From NCBI GenBank assembly GCA_016840305.1, contig JAEOSP010000467.1:1-11724 (forward strand): DNA of 11,724 nt, in the 5' to 3' direction. Positions 6,036 to 11,724 of the stretch are shown here, piece after piece. Source of the stretch: Candidatus Hodarchaeota archaeon. Lineage in GTDB: Archaea; Asgardarchaeota; Heimdallarchaeia; Hodarchaeales; Hodarchaeaceae. The translations under genes and the position numbers were made by a program. Every line of letters begins with the position of its first letter. Positions within the stretch are counted from its first letter, which is position 1. The notes below the pieces were generated by a model, which was not told where the DNA came from, ran no database searches, and was given only the letters and a program-made list of their open reading frames with translations.

Positions 6036-6677
6036 ATGGATCAGGAAACAAAAAGAAAGATCGTCCATATAAGTATGGGTTTTTTGACTATTTTAATAGC
6101 TATTTTTCCTCGATTGTTATCGATTATTTGTGTTTTAATAGCATTATTCTTTATTCTGGTGATAGCTCGTCCCAAAGTCTGGAAAGGGAGTTTTAACGCA
6201 ATGGCTTCAAGGGAAGAGGATGTTAGCTCTGGTTTCCTTCATGGTCCACTATTATACATTTTGATGGTTCTCATTTCTGTTATATTTTTTGATTTACGTG
6301 TTGCAGCTGGAGTTTTTTGTATCATGGCATTCGGAGACGGCTTTGCTAATGTCATCGGAACCAGATTTGGGAAACACAAATTCGAGCAATACAATAATAA
6401 GAGCTTTGAAGGTTTTCTTGCATTTGTTGGATTTGCTTTCATTAGTAGTACTCTTGCATTCTTTCTAGTTTCTATCAATCCAGAGATTAATCCATGGATA
6501 TCAATCTTATCGATAAAGGATCCACAGGATATCATAATGGGATATGTGGTTGTAGTAAATTTGATTGTTTCGATAATTGCTGGGACAATTGAGTTAACAA
6601 CAAGTGAAAAATTAAATGACAATATTTCAGTACCAATAGTTGCTGGATTATTGTTAACGCTATTCTTAAAGTTGTGA
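6036..6677 (+). CDS. CTP-dependent lipid kinase, dolichol kinase/DGK1 family
   Basis: 213 residues with about six or seven membrane helices. Family motifs (numbered from TTG 6027, three residues longer): KRKIVHISMGF at 9-19; GDGFANVIGTRFGKHKF at 103-119, the nucleotide-binding core; KSFEGFLAF at 125-133; and a late E plus NDN-VPI at 189 and 197-203. These mark the SEC59/DGK1/VTE5 group related to phosphatidate cytidylyltransferases, which phosphorylate a lipid alcohol (dolichol, diacylglycerol or phytol) using CTP. In an archaeon the substrate is probably a polyprenol for glycosylation carriers or an isoprenoid lipid alcohol; sequence cannot decide. ATG 6036 is chosen over TTG 6027 because of codon type and TATA distance. 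It ends within a few bases of the GTPase start, so the two are almost certainly one operon. Confidence 0.82.
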   Translation: MDQETKRKIVHISMGFLTILIAIFPRLLSIICVLIALFFILVIARPKVWKGSFNAMASREEDVSSGFLHGPLLYILMVLISVIFFDLRVAAGVFCIMAFGDGFANVIGTRFGKHKFEQYNNKSFEGFLAFVGFAFISSTLAFFLVSINPEINPWISILSIKDPQDIIMGYVVVVNLIVSIIAGTIELTTSEKLNDNISVPIVAGLLLTLFLKL

Positions 6678-6679
6678 AG

Positions 6680-7267
6680 ATGAAAAAAACTTACAATATT
6701 CCAGTTACAGGTAGACCAAACGCAGGAAAAACTTCTCTTATTAACTTTTTAACAGGTAGTAAACGTCCTATTGGAAAGCATGCCGGAACAACCTTAAGAA
6801 TCGTCCCAATAGCGTTGGTAAACGATATATACTTAGTCGATCTTCCAGGTTTCGGTAGAATCACAAAACGATCAAAAAAACTGGAAAATATGCTAAAAGA
6901 TCAGATTGTACAGTTTTTGGAGAATCCTGAGAATGAACTCTTTATGGCAATTCACATAATTGATATTTCAACTTTTCATACTGTTAGCAAGAACTTAGAA
7001 AGAAAAGGTATAATCCCTATAGATATTGAAATGATACAGTTTCTAGATGAACTTCTAGAACGCCCGCCATTTATACTACTTAACAAAATAGATAAGGTAA
7101 CTCCTCAACTTTTAGACGATAATATTCACATTCTTGAAAGTTATCCAATACCTGAGATTGATTACTTCCCCCTATCTCTCTCATCAGGAAACGGTTGTCG
7201 TGTTTTTCGTAATAAATTGCATGCATTAATCATCAATGAATTTGGTGTGAAATATCAAAAGTGGTAA
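6680..7267 (+). CDS. Small TRAFAC GTPase, EngB/YihA-like
   Basis: 195 residues from ATG 6680; GTG 6674, overlapping the previous stop as GTGA, is an alternative adding two residues. Motifs numbered from GTG: G1 GRPNAGKT (13-20), G2 threonines T39/T40, G3 DLPGFG (56-61), G4 NKID (137-140) and a G5-like SLSSGNG (168-174). The GKxxGTTLR and VDLPGFG contexts fit the EngB/Obg-like TRAFAC branch, whose bacterial members assist large ribosomal subunit assembly. The whole protein is little more than the G domain, as is usual for EngB. A ribosome assembly role is therefore the best guess, but the subfamily assignment is not certain. The adjacent kinase gene has no obvious functional connection. A T-run at 7370-7377 probably ends the transcript. 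Confidence 0.8.
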   Translation: MKKTYNIPVTGRPNAGKTSLINFLTGSKRPIGKHAGTTLRIVPIALVNDIYLVDLPGFGRITKRSKKLENMLKDQIVQFLENPENELFMAIHIIDISTFHTVSKNLERKGIIPIDIEMIQFLDELLERPPFILLNKIDKVTPQLLDDNIHILESYPIPEIDYFPLSLSSGNGCRVFRNKLHALIINEFGVKYQKW

Positions 7268-7369
7268 CAATCTAGTAGTAATTTCATTAAACAATATTTC
7301 CAATATATTGTACTCTGAACGACCAAACTCAAATTTCTTAATTACGTTTCGAGAATAGTGAATTTTAGC

Positions 7370-7377
7370 TTTTTTTT
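7370..7377 (+). terminator. T8 run after the GTPase gene
   Basis: Eight consecutive T residues lie about 100 bases after the GTPase stop and before the next promoter at 7393. Archaeal intrinsic termination needs mainly a U-tract in the transcript. A weak AT-rich stem (CAATAT 7292-7297 with ATATTG 7305-7310) lies upstream but is not adjacent. Confidence 0.45.
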
Positions 7378-7392
7378 CACCGCCACTATCTC

Positions 7393-7402
7393 AATATATT
7401 TA
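7393..7402 (+). promoter_or_regulatory. TATA box for the secreted protein gene
   Basis: AATATATTTA is a good archaeal TATA element, centred 36 nt before ATG 7434. Initiation would fall near 7424-7425, giving a leader of about 10 nt before that ATG, or a leaderless mRNA on TTG 7425. No Shine-Dalgarno site is present. Confidence 0.55.
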
Positions 7403-7433
7403 TGTTCAGAAGATGTAGATTAGATTGATAAAA

Positions 7434-8303
7434 ATGAGGAGTTTTTCGTTAAAGTCGAAATTTATGTTTTTCATATTTCTACTTGTGCTTAGCTCGTACC
7501 ATCCGATCATTGAAGGGAGTAATACGAACTATGCTGTTCAATCTGGAGATACATGGACTTATACGGTTAAATCTGCACGTAGATATTTTGAATATTCCTT
7601 TGGAGCTTTTGAGTCTTCTATTCTTACACGCGGGTACAATTTAGCTAATGAGATTGTGGAATTGGGGGAAAATATAGATCTTGAAATTACTTCTGTGAAT
7701 TCTATTTCTTCCTTTGTTGAATATGAGTTAAGCTCAAGTAATATTTCAACCCAAATTAGGGTAAATAAGACTTTATTTTTCCTATCCCTTCAAGATTCGC
7801 TTGGACGTGGAATATTGGGGAATAATTTTAATTTCTTAGAGAATACATCAGGAGTATCTGCGGGAGAGTACTTCTTCATTGCTCCTGTCAATAATATAAC
7901 TTGGGATGACGTTTTTGATACATGGAATCGATCCATACCCGAGTTAGAGGGAACATTGGAAGGTGCTGAAACTATTAAATCTATCGATTTTATTGAAACT
8001 CCGCATACTTTCTTAATGGAAATCATTTATGAAGGAAATATGGCCGATACCGCTTCAGGTATTAATCTTGATTTTAATTATGAGGCAGAATTCAAATGGG
8101 AGAAGAATGGGGTATTAATCTCGTACGACATCTTTTCTCTTATGGATGGGAATTATAATGATATTTATTCAGCAGGTTATTCGTTAAATATTCGTTTGGA
8201 GCGATCTTTTAGTGAAAAGACTACAGGATTTGATATCGCGTTAATTCCAATTTTAATAACGCTAATTGTTTTCTTGAAGATGAGGAAAAGGGAAAAAAAA
8301 TAA
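7434..8303 (+). CDS. Secreted surface protein with C-terminal GF-helix-basic anchor
   Basis: 289 residues from ATG 7434 (TTG 7425 would add three). A signal peptide occupies about residues 1-27 (basic start, FMFFIFLLVL core). The extracellular part opens with YAVQSGDTWTYTV, a motif common at the start of archaeal, especially Asgard, surface proteins. It is beta-strand rich, acidic and aromatic, with several N-x-S/T sequons (NIS, NKT, NTS, NIT, NRS). The end is tripartite: TTGF, a hydrophobic helix (IALIPILITLIVFL) and KMRKREKK. This resembles C-terminal sorting signals of the PGF-CTERM or Heimdall-/Loki-CTERM kind recognised by archaeosortases, or may be a plain membrane anchor. No enzyme motif is visible and I do not recognise the ectodomain. 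It has its own promoter. Confidence 0.62.
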   Translation: MRSFSLKSKFMFFIFLLVLSSYHPIIEGSNTNYAVQSGDTWTYTVKSARRYFEYSFGAFESSILTRGYNLANEIVELGENIDLEITSVNSISSFVEYELSSSNISTQIRVNKTLFFLSLQDSLGRGILGNNFNFLENTSGVSAGEYFFIAPVNNITWDDVFDTWNRSIPELEGTLEGAETIKSIDFIETPHTFLMEIIYEGNMADTASGINLDFNYEAEFKWEKNGVLISYDIFSLMDGNYNDIYSAGYSLNIRLERSFSEKTTGFDIALIPILITLIVFLKMRKREKK

Positions 8304-8362
8304 AGAAAATTCCTCCATCGAATTACAACTATTGAATGCTATTATTAATTTCAGAAAATGCA

Positions 8363-8369
8363 TTTTTTT
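8363..8369 (+). terminator. T7 run after the surface-protein gene
   Basis: Seven T residues lie about 60 bases after the stop at 8303 and directly before the TATA box at 8371. They are placed to end the upstream transcript by the U-tract mechanism of archaea. No stem precedes them. Confidence 0.35.
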
Positions 8370-8370
8370 G

Positions 8371-8378
8371 AATATATA
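8371..8378 (+). promoter_or_regulatory. Distal TATA box upstream of the RPA gene
   Basis: AATATATA (followed by AGG) is the best TATA match in the 8304-8541 gap. Initiation near 8400 would give RPA a leader of about 140 nt, or produce a short RNA. No small open reading frame of note starts downstream; the ATGs there meet stops within about ten codons. Confidence 0.4.
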
Positions 8379-8494
8379 AGGTATAAATGTAATTCATAAT
8401 GATGGATGATAGTTGATGTGAATGGTGCTTAAGACTTATTTGATAGATTAAATCATCTTTAGGTAACAAAATAGCGGATTTCACCGAGTTAAGC

Positions 8495-8503
8495 TTTAAT
8501 ATA
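8495..8503 (+). promoter_or_regulatory. Proximal TATA-like box of the RPA gene
   Basis: TTTAATATA is centred about 43 nt before ATG 8542. Initiation near 8525 would give a leader of about 17 nt. With the stronger box at 8371 this suggests two promoters for RPA, or one real and one fortuitous. There is no Shine-Dalgarno site before the ATG. Confidence 0.38.
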
Positions 8504-8541
8504 GAAAGTAGGTTCCAAAATAAGTATAATTGTTGATTCAA

Positions 8542-10671
8542 ATGGCAAATATTGAAGAATTGGTCCAAAAGATTTCTCAAAAAACGGGTCTTTCAAGAGC
8601 TGAGATAAAGGAAAAAATTGAAAAGAAGAAAGAGGAACTCGAATTCCTAATAAATGATATAGCTGCTGTTCATATTATCGCCAAGGACCTTGGAGTCGTT
8701 TTAGGCCGTCCTGAGGGTTCTAAAAAGCCTGAGTTAACGATCAAAAATTTAAAACAAATGGAACCTGGATTATCGGGAATAAGTATTACAGGTGTCATAT
8801 TACGTATTTATCATCCAATAGAATTCACTCGTGAGGGTGGGAAACAAATATTAGCTCCTTTTGTCCTACATGATGGAACTGATTCCATTAGAACTATCTT
8901 ATGGGGAACTAAAGCAAGAAAAATTACAGATAAACATATCTCAAGAGGAACTGTCATTCAAATAAAACAAGGTTATACTAAATTGGGAAGAACGGGTGAT
9001 TTAGAACTTCATCTAGGTGATCGTGGCTTCATAGATATTGACTCAAAATCTGAAAAAAAGAATTTTCCTGATCCTAATAATGAAATTATGGATTTGGATA
9101 CTATTAACGAAGAATTAGAGGATGTAGATTTAAAAGTCGTTGTTATGAAGCTTGGAAACCTTGTTACCTTTAATCGAGCAGATGGTAACGAAGGACGAGT
9201 TGCAAACATTCAAGTTAAAGGAAATCAGGTGACGAGAAGAATGGTTTTCTGGGATGATCGCGCCGATGCAGCATTTAATTTCACTCGTGGGGACGAGTTA
9301 TTAGTACAAGGAGCAAGAATTAAATTTGATCGTAACGGGAACCCTGAAATTCATTCAACAAGATCGACTTATGTTATTAAAACAGGTCATCAGGTATTGC
9401 CAGCTTTAGAGGAAACACCTACACAAGTAATAAGTCAAGCGTCCACAGAGAAAACGATTGCTGAAATAAATTCAAACGATACAAATGTAACAATAAATGC
9501 TCGAAAAGGTTCTAAAGGGAATATTAGTGAGTTTTCACGTAAGGATGGGACAACTGGGAGCGTTGGTCGCGCATATATTTATGATAATACAGGAGTATGT
9601 ACTTTGGTTCTATGGAACGATGCATATAATGAATTTGAAACGTTTCAAGATAAGGATATTAAAATTGAAAATCTTAGGGTTACAACATCTAAGTTTCAAA
9701 CGATTGAGCTGCATGCGAATTCCAATACAATATTTACAGAAGCGAAAGGGCAAAATATTGGTGATGTCCCTCCAATAACTAAAATTCAAGATATTAACCC
9801 AGAAAGGGGAATTGTATGCGTTGAGGGGTTAATTTCAGATGTTTCAGAAGTAAGAGAATTTAATAGATCCGATGGTACTACTGGCAGGGTAGCTTCCTTT
9901 TCAATTCAAGATAACACGGGTACAACCCGAATTGTTGCTTGGGATGACAACGTAGAGAAGCTAAACTCGATCGAGGAGAGTACAACTAAGTTTGTACAGA
10001 TTCAATACGGGGGAATACGCAAGGACAGAGAGGAGAGAATTGAATTACATTTGAATCCACAAAGTAATATCCTTACAGATGTTAAGGTCCCTGCTGAATA
10101 TTCTGGGATTGAAATAACACAAAAAACAGAATCATCAGACTTTGAAAGTCTAAATTATATCAAAACACATCTTTCAGAACTATCAGAAGATGCAGATGGT
10201 GATACCATAGAAATAGTTGGTAAAGTAATCAGACTATTCCAACAAACCCCTTATTACTGGGGTTGTTCAATTTGTAAGAAGAAAGTTGAACAAAAGGAGG
10301 ATGGGGAAGGATGGATCTGCCGAGAACATAATGAAGTAGATTCAACAATTCGATTAAGATTAAGTGGATTAGTGGATGATGGAACTGGAACAATTAAAGC
10401 CACATTCTTTGGAATGTCGGGAGAAATTTTAAGTGGATTTAAAAATTCTGATATTGCCCAAATGATCGAAAAAGGGGCGAATGACGATGAAATTTTTGAA
10501 GAAATTAAAAAGAAATCTGAAGGGAGAACTGTAAAGTTACTTGGAAGAGTACAATTACAGACACAAGAAGTACAAGAAGAAACGATTGTGAGACAAGAAT
10601 TGTTTGTCAATCGAATTCGTTTTCCTAAACCAAAGGAATTGAGTGAGGAGATCCTAGCAGAGCTACAATAA
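8542..10671 (+). CDS. rpa1: Replication protein A large subunit, five OB folds plus zinc finger
   Basis: 709 residues. RPA binds single-stranded DNA in replication, repair and recombination. The N-terminal 55 residues (KISQKTGLSRAEI...AKDLGVVLG) form the helical segment typical of euryarchaeal RPA. OB folds are at roughly 70-165, 190-280, 305-400, 420-515 and 550-695. The B, C and D folds share a visible repeat: FxRxDGxxGRV, then D-NTG--R-V-W-D. The last fold carries a C-x2-C-x14-C-x2-H zinc finger (C575, C578, C593, H596), as in methanogen RPAs. Four OB folds plus the finger are common, so this is a long version. The start is ATG 8542; TTG 8530 would add four residues with no similarity. Archaeal RPA genes often sit with small RPA-associated subunits, and none is present here. 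A tRNA gene converges on its 3' end. Confidence 0.93.
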   Translation: MANIEELVQKISQKTGLSRAEIKEKIEKKKEELEFLINDIAAVHIIAKDLGVVLGRPEGSKKPELTIKNLKQMEPGLSGISITGVILRIYHPIEFTREGGKQILAPFVLHDGTDSIRTILWGTKARKITDKHISRGTVIQIKQGYTKLGRTGDLELHLGDRGFIDIDSKSEKKNFPDPNNEIMDLDTINEELEDVDLKVVVMKLGNLVTFNRADGNEGRVANIQVKGNQVTRRMVFWDDRADAAFNFTRGDELLVQGARIKFDRNGNPEIHSTRSTYVIKTGHQVLPALEETPTQVISQASTEKTIAEINSNDTNVTINARKGSKGNISEFSRKDGTTGSVGRAYIYDNTGVCTLVLWNDAYNEFETFQDKDIKIENLRVTTSKFQTIELHANSNTIFTEAKGQNIGDVPPITKIQDINPERGIVCVEGLISDVSEVREFNRSDGTTGRVASFSIQDNTGTTRIVAWDDNVEKLNSIEESTTKFVQIQYGGIRKDREERIELHLNPQSNILTDVKVPAEYSGIEITQKTESSDFESLNYIKTHLSELSEDADGDTIEIVGKVIRLFQQTPYYWGCSICKKKVEQKEDGEGWICREHNEVDSTIRLRLSGLVDDGTGTIKATFFGMSGEILSGFKNSDIAQMIEKGANDDEIFEEIKKKSEGRTVKLLGRVQLQTQEVQEETIVRQELFVNRIRFPKPKELSEEILAELQ

Positions 10672-10698
10672 CATCCGTTCGTCCACACTATCAATTTG

Positions 10699-10712
10699 AA
10701 ATAAAAAATAAG
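10699..10712 (-). terminator. T-rich terminator of tRNA-Pro
   Basis: Just beyond the tRNA 3' end the minus strand reads CTTATTTTTTATTT, containing a run of six T. It lies four bases after the discriminator base and would end the tRNA transcript. It also lies between the convergent RPA and tRNA genes. Confidence 0.5.
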
Positions 10713-10715
10713 AAG

Positions 10716-10826
10716 TAGGAGCGACGGGATTCGAACCCGCGACCTCTTGGTCCCAAACCAAGAATCATCTAGTCACTGTCACTGTAATTCCAGAGAACAG
10801 CTAAAACCAAGCTAGACTACGCTCCT
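10716..10826 (-). tRNA. tRNA-Pro (anticodon TGG), intron-containing
   Basis: Read on the minus strand: acceptor AGGAGCG pairs with CGCTCCT, discriminator A73; T8 and A9 follow. The D-arm starts GTCTAGCTTGGT. The anticodon stem is CTTGG/CCAAG, with a 7-nt loop TTTGGGA that gives anticodon TGG (10755-10753). Variable region is AGGTC. The T-arm is GCGGG-TTCGAAT-CCCGT. Without the insert the length is 74 nt and the D-arm (GTCTAG...GGT-ATGATT) matches proline tRNAs closely. About 37 extra bases lie between G19 and A21 in the D-loop; see the intron entry. CCA is not encoded. A weak TATA-like TTATGC sits about 28 nt upstream, and a T-rich terminator follows. Confidence 0.93.
10769..10805 (-). other. 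tRNA-Pro intron in the D-loop (about 37 nt)
   Basis: The boundaries given assume the mature D-arm follows the proline consensus, with exon 1 ending in GGT and exon 2 starting ATGATT. Inside, minus-strand TTAG-CTGT can pair with ACAG-(TGA)-CTAG. That gives a 4-bp inner stem, a 3-nt bulge and a 4-bp helix (one T-G pair), resembling half of an archaeal bulge-helix-bulge. Using that bulge as the cut site would move the 3' junction 5 bases inward, so the exact splice points are uncertain. A second bulge on the 5' strand is not clearly formed. The intron also contains CACTGT twice in tandem (plus strand 10774-10785). The anticodon loop is uninterrupted, unlike most archaeal tRNA introns, which sit at 37/38. 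Confidence 0.72.
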
Positions 10827-10830
10827 TAGA

Positions 10831-10846
10831 GATTCAACGGTGAATC
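10831..10846. repeat. 6-bp hairpin in the tRNA 5' flank
   Basis: GATTCA (10831-10836) and TGAATC (10841-10846) are perfect complements around ACGG, four bases before the tRNA 5' end. It may be a structured 5' leader of the pre-tRNA, or have no role. The rest of the 224-base gap to the GH20 gene is AT-rich with no gene that I can see. Confidence 0.35.
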
Positions 10847-11026
10847 TACCTCTTGCATAAGAGAACAGATCAGGTTTTCTTCCAAATATTGCTTTTCTTA
10901 TCAATAAATAAATCCTTTTTCAGATAATGTTTTTTTCAAAAATACGATTTATTCTCACCTAGAGAAATTGAAATATTGAAATCTTGAAAGTATCTTCACT
11001 TTGCATTTAGAGCTGTCGGTCGAAGA

Positions 11027-11041
11027 AAGGAAAATTTCCTT
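11027..11041 (-). repeat. Short palindrome just after the GH20 stop codon
   Basis: AAGGA/TCCTT arms flank AAATT, ten bases after the GH20 stop. A 5-bp stem at a gene 3' end may protect or end the mRNA, but it has no following T-run of note. Weak support. Confidence 0.25.
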
Positions 11042-11050
11042 GAATAGTGA

Positions 11051-11724
11051 TTATCTATTTGGGTTTTTGAGTACTTTTAGAGGTAACAACATTCTCCGAA
11101 TGATCCCGGGATCAAATTCTTTTCGATCTGCAAACTCCACACCTAATAATTCAAGTCTGTTTAAATGTAAATCCAACCGTTTTTTGAATGATTGATAATT
11201 CTTATTATTAATTTGAGACCATGCAGTTTCAGAAACAGCAGTTAACCGAGGAAAGGTTTGCCAGTCTATTCTTTTTTGTGTGGGAATCCATTCTGTCCAT
11301 AAAGGAGCTTCAATACCAAGAATATTCTCATGGTATTCGGGTTCCAATGTCGAAGGTATTGGTTCAAAGTTATATGTTTTTGAAAGTGGTGTCATAGAAT
11401 AATCATAATCTAGGTAATAATAAAAAAAACGTGAAATAACGAATTTCCGACCAGATCTTAAATGTTCTTCAACCTGTTTATCTCCCTTCAACCAATGTTG
11501 ACCAATCATGTTCGGTGTCAATCCATCATGTAGAACTTCATTCCATCCCATTGGAGTTCGTCTGTTGTCAACAAGAAATTTTGCTACTCTATTGACAAAA
11601 TATTCCTGTAATTGTCCTTCATTAGAAAAATTCATCTTTCTCTTTCTAGTTTGGCAATCAAGGCAGTTTTTCCATCTTGATTTTGGAACCTCATCACCTC
11701 CAATGTGTAATACGCGATAAGGGA
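11051..11724 (-). CDS. GH20 beta-N-acetylhexosaminidase, C-terminal part (5' end outside window)
   Basis: The minus frame is open from the window edge to TAA at 11053-11051: 223 residues of a glycoside hydrolase family 20 enzyme, which removes terminal beta-linked GlcNAc or GalNAc by substrate-assisted catalysis. The visible part starts inside the catalytic barrel with LHIGGDEVPKSRW. The DE pair (codons at 11695-11690) is the polarising Asp and acid/base Glu. Later signatures follow: PMGWNEVL, a YYLDYDYS substrate loop, GIEAPLWTEWI, and FPRLTAVSETAWS near the barrel end. The protein stops about 55 residues after that, so no extra C-terminal domain follows. M at 11635 is internal, not a start. 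The N-terminal half, including any signal peptide, is outside the window. Such genes are widespread in bacteria and patchy in archaea, so acquisition by transfer is possible. Confidence 0.92.
   Translation of the reverse strand, partial: PYRVLHIGGDEVPKSRWKNCLDCQTRKRKMNFSNEGQLQEYFVNRVAKFLVDNRRTPMGWNEVLHDGLTPNMIGQHWLKGDKQVEEHLRSGRKFVISRFFYYYLDYDYSMTPLSKTYNFEPIPSTLEPEYHENILGIEAPLWTEWIPTQKRIDWQTFPRLTAVSETAWSQINNKNYQSFKKRLDLHLNRLELLGVEFADRKEFDPGIIRRMLLPLKVLKNPNR

Noticed and set aside
8329..8580. Minus-strand frame of 83 codons across the RPA promoter
   Set aside because: It covers the promoters and the RPA start codon, has no recognised domain, and is of a length expected by chance in AT-rich DNA.
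10254..10694. Minus-strand frame of 146 codons
   Set aside because: Antisense of the last RPA OB fold, including its zinc finger; Ser/Cys-rich shadow composition.
10751..10757. Intron at the canonical anticodon-loop position
   Set aside because: The loop is exactly seven bases with a perfect 5-bp stem, so nothing is inserted there.
1..11724. CRISPR array
   Set aside because: No regularly spaced repeats of 20 bases or more were seen; the only repeats are short pairs.

Overview
The window looks archaeal, most likely an AT-rich Asgard archaeon (a Heimdallarchaeia-like lineage is my best guess). The grounds are an Elf1-type elongation factor, an archaeal RPA with a C2CH zinc finger, a proline tRNA interrupted outside the anticodon loop, archaeal TATA boxes close to start codons, many TTG/GTG start candidates, and secreted proteins anchored by a C-terminal membrane helix. 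'Archaeal' is strong; the lineage is inference.

Left part (1-4400), minus strand, accessory in character. A long reading frame (1-2511, no stop before the window edge) encodes an SF2 helicase related to the MrfA/SftH/DrmA type, with an unusual motif VI and about 400 residues I cannot assign. Upstream of it lie what looks like a decayed zinc-ribbon membrane protein with two in-frame TGA codons, and a TnpB (2996-4237) whose canonical RuvC-II glutamate and zinc finger are both missing. Inverted repeats flank tnpB on both sides; no TnpA is visible.

Middle (4400-8310), plus strand, chromosomal in character. A structured 5' leader precedes a signal-anchored protein with a GIFT/DUF4350-like extracellular domain, followed after 13 bases by elf1. 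Then come a CTP-dependent lipid kinase (dolichol kinase/DGK1 type) and an almost overlapping EngB-like GTPase, a T-run terminator, and a secreted protein with a GF-helix-basic C-terminus.

Right part (8310-11724). A five-OB-fold RPA large subunit has two candidate promoters. Convergent with it is tRNA-Pro(TGG), carrying an intron of about 37 nt in the D-loop. At the edge is the C-terminal part of a GH20 beta-hexosaminidase, including its HIGGDE catalytic motif.

The strongest leads are the helicase/zinc-ribbon/TnpB cluster, the structured leader at 4425-4488 and the D-loop tRNA intron. No complete new defence or mobile system can be demonstrated from this window alone.
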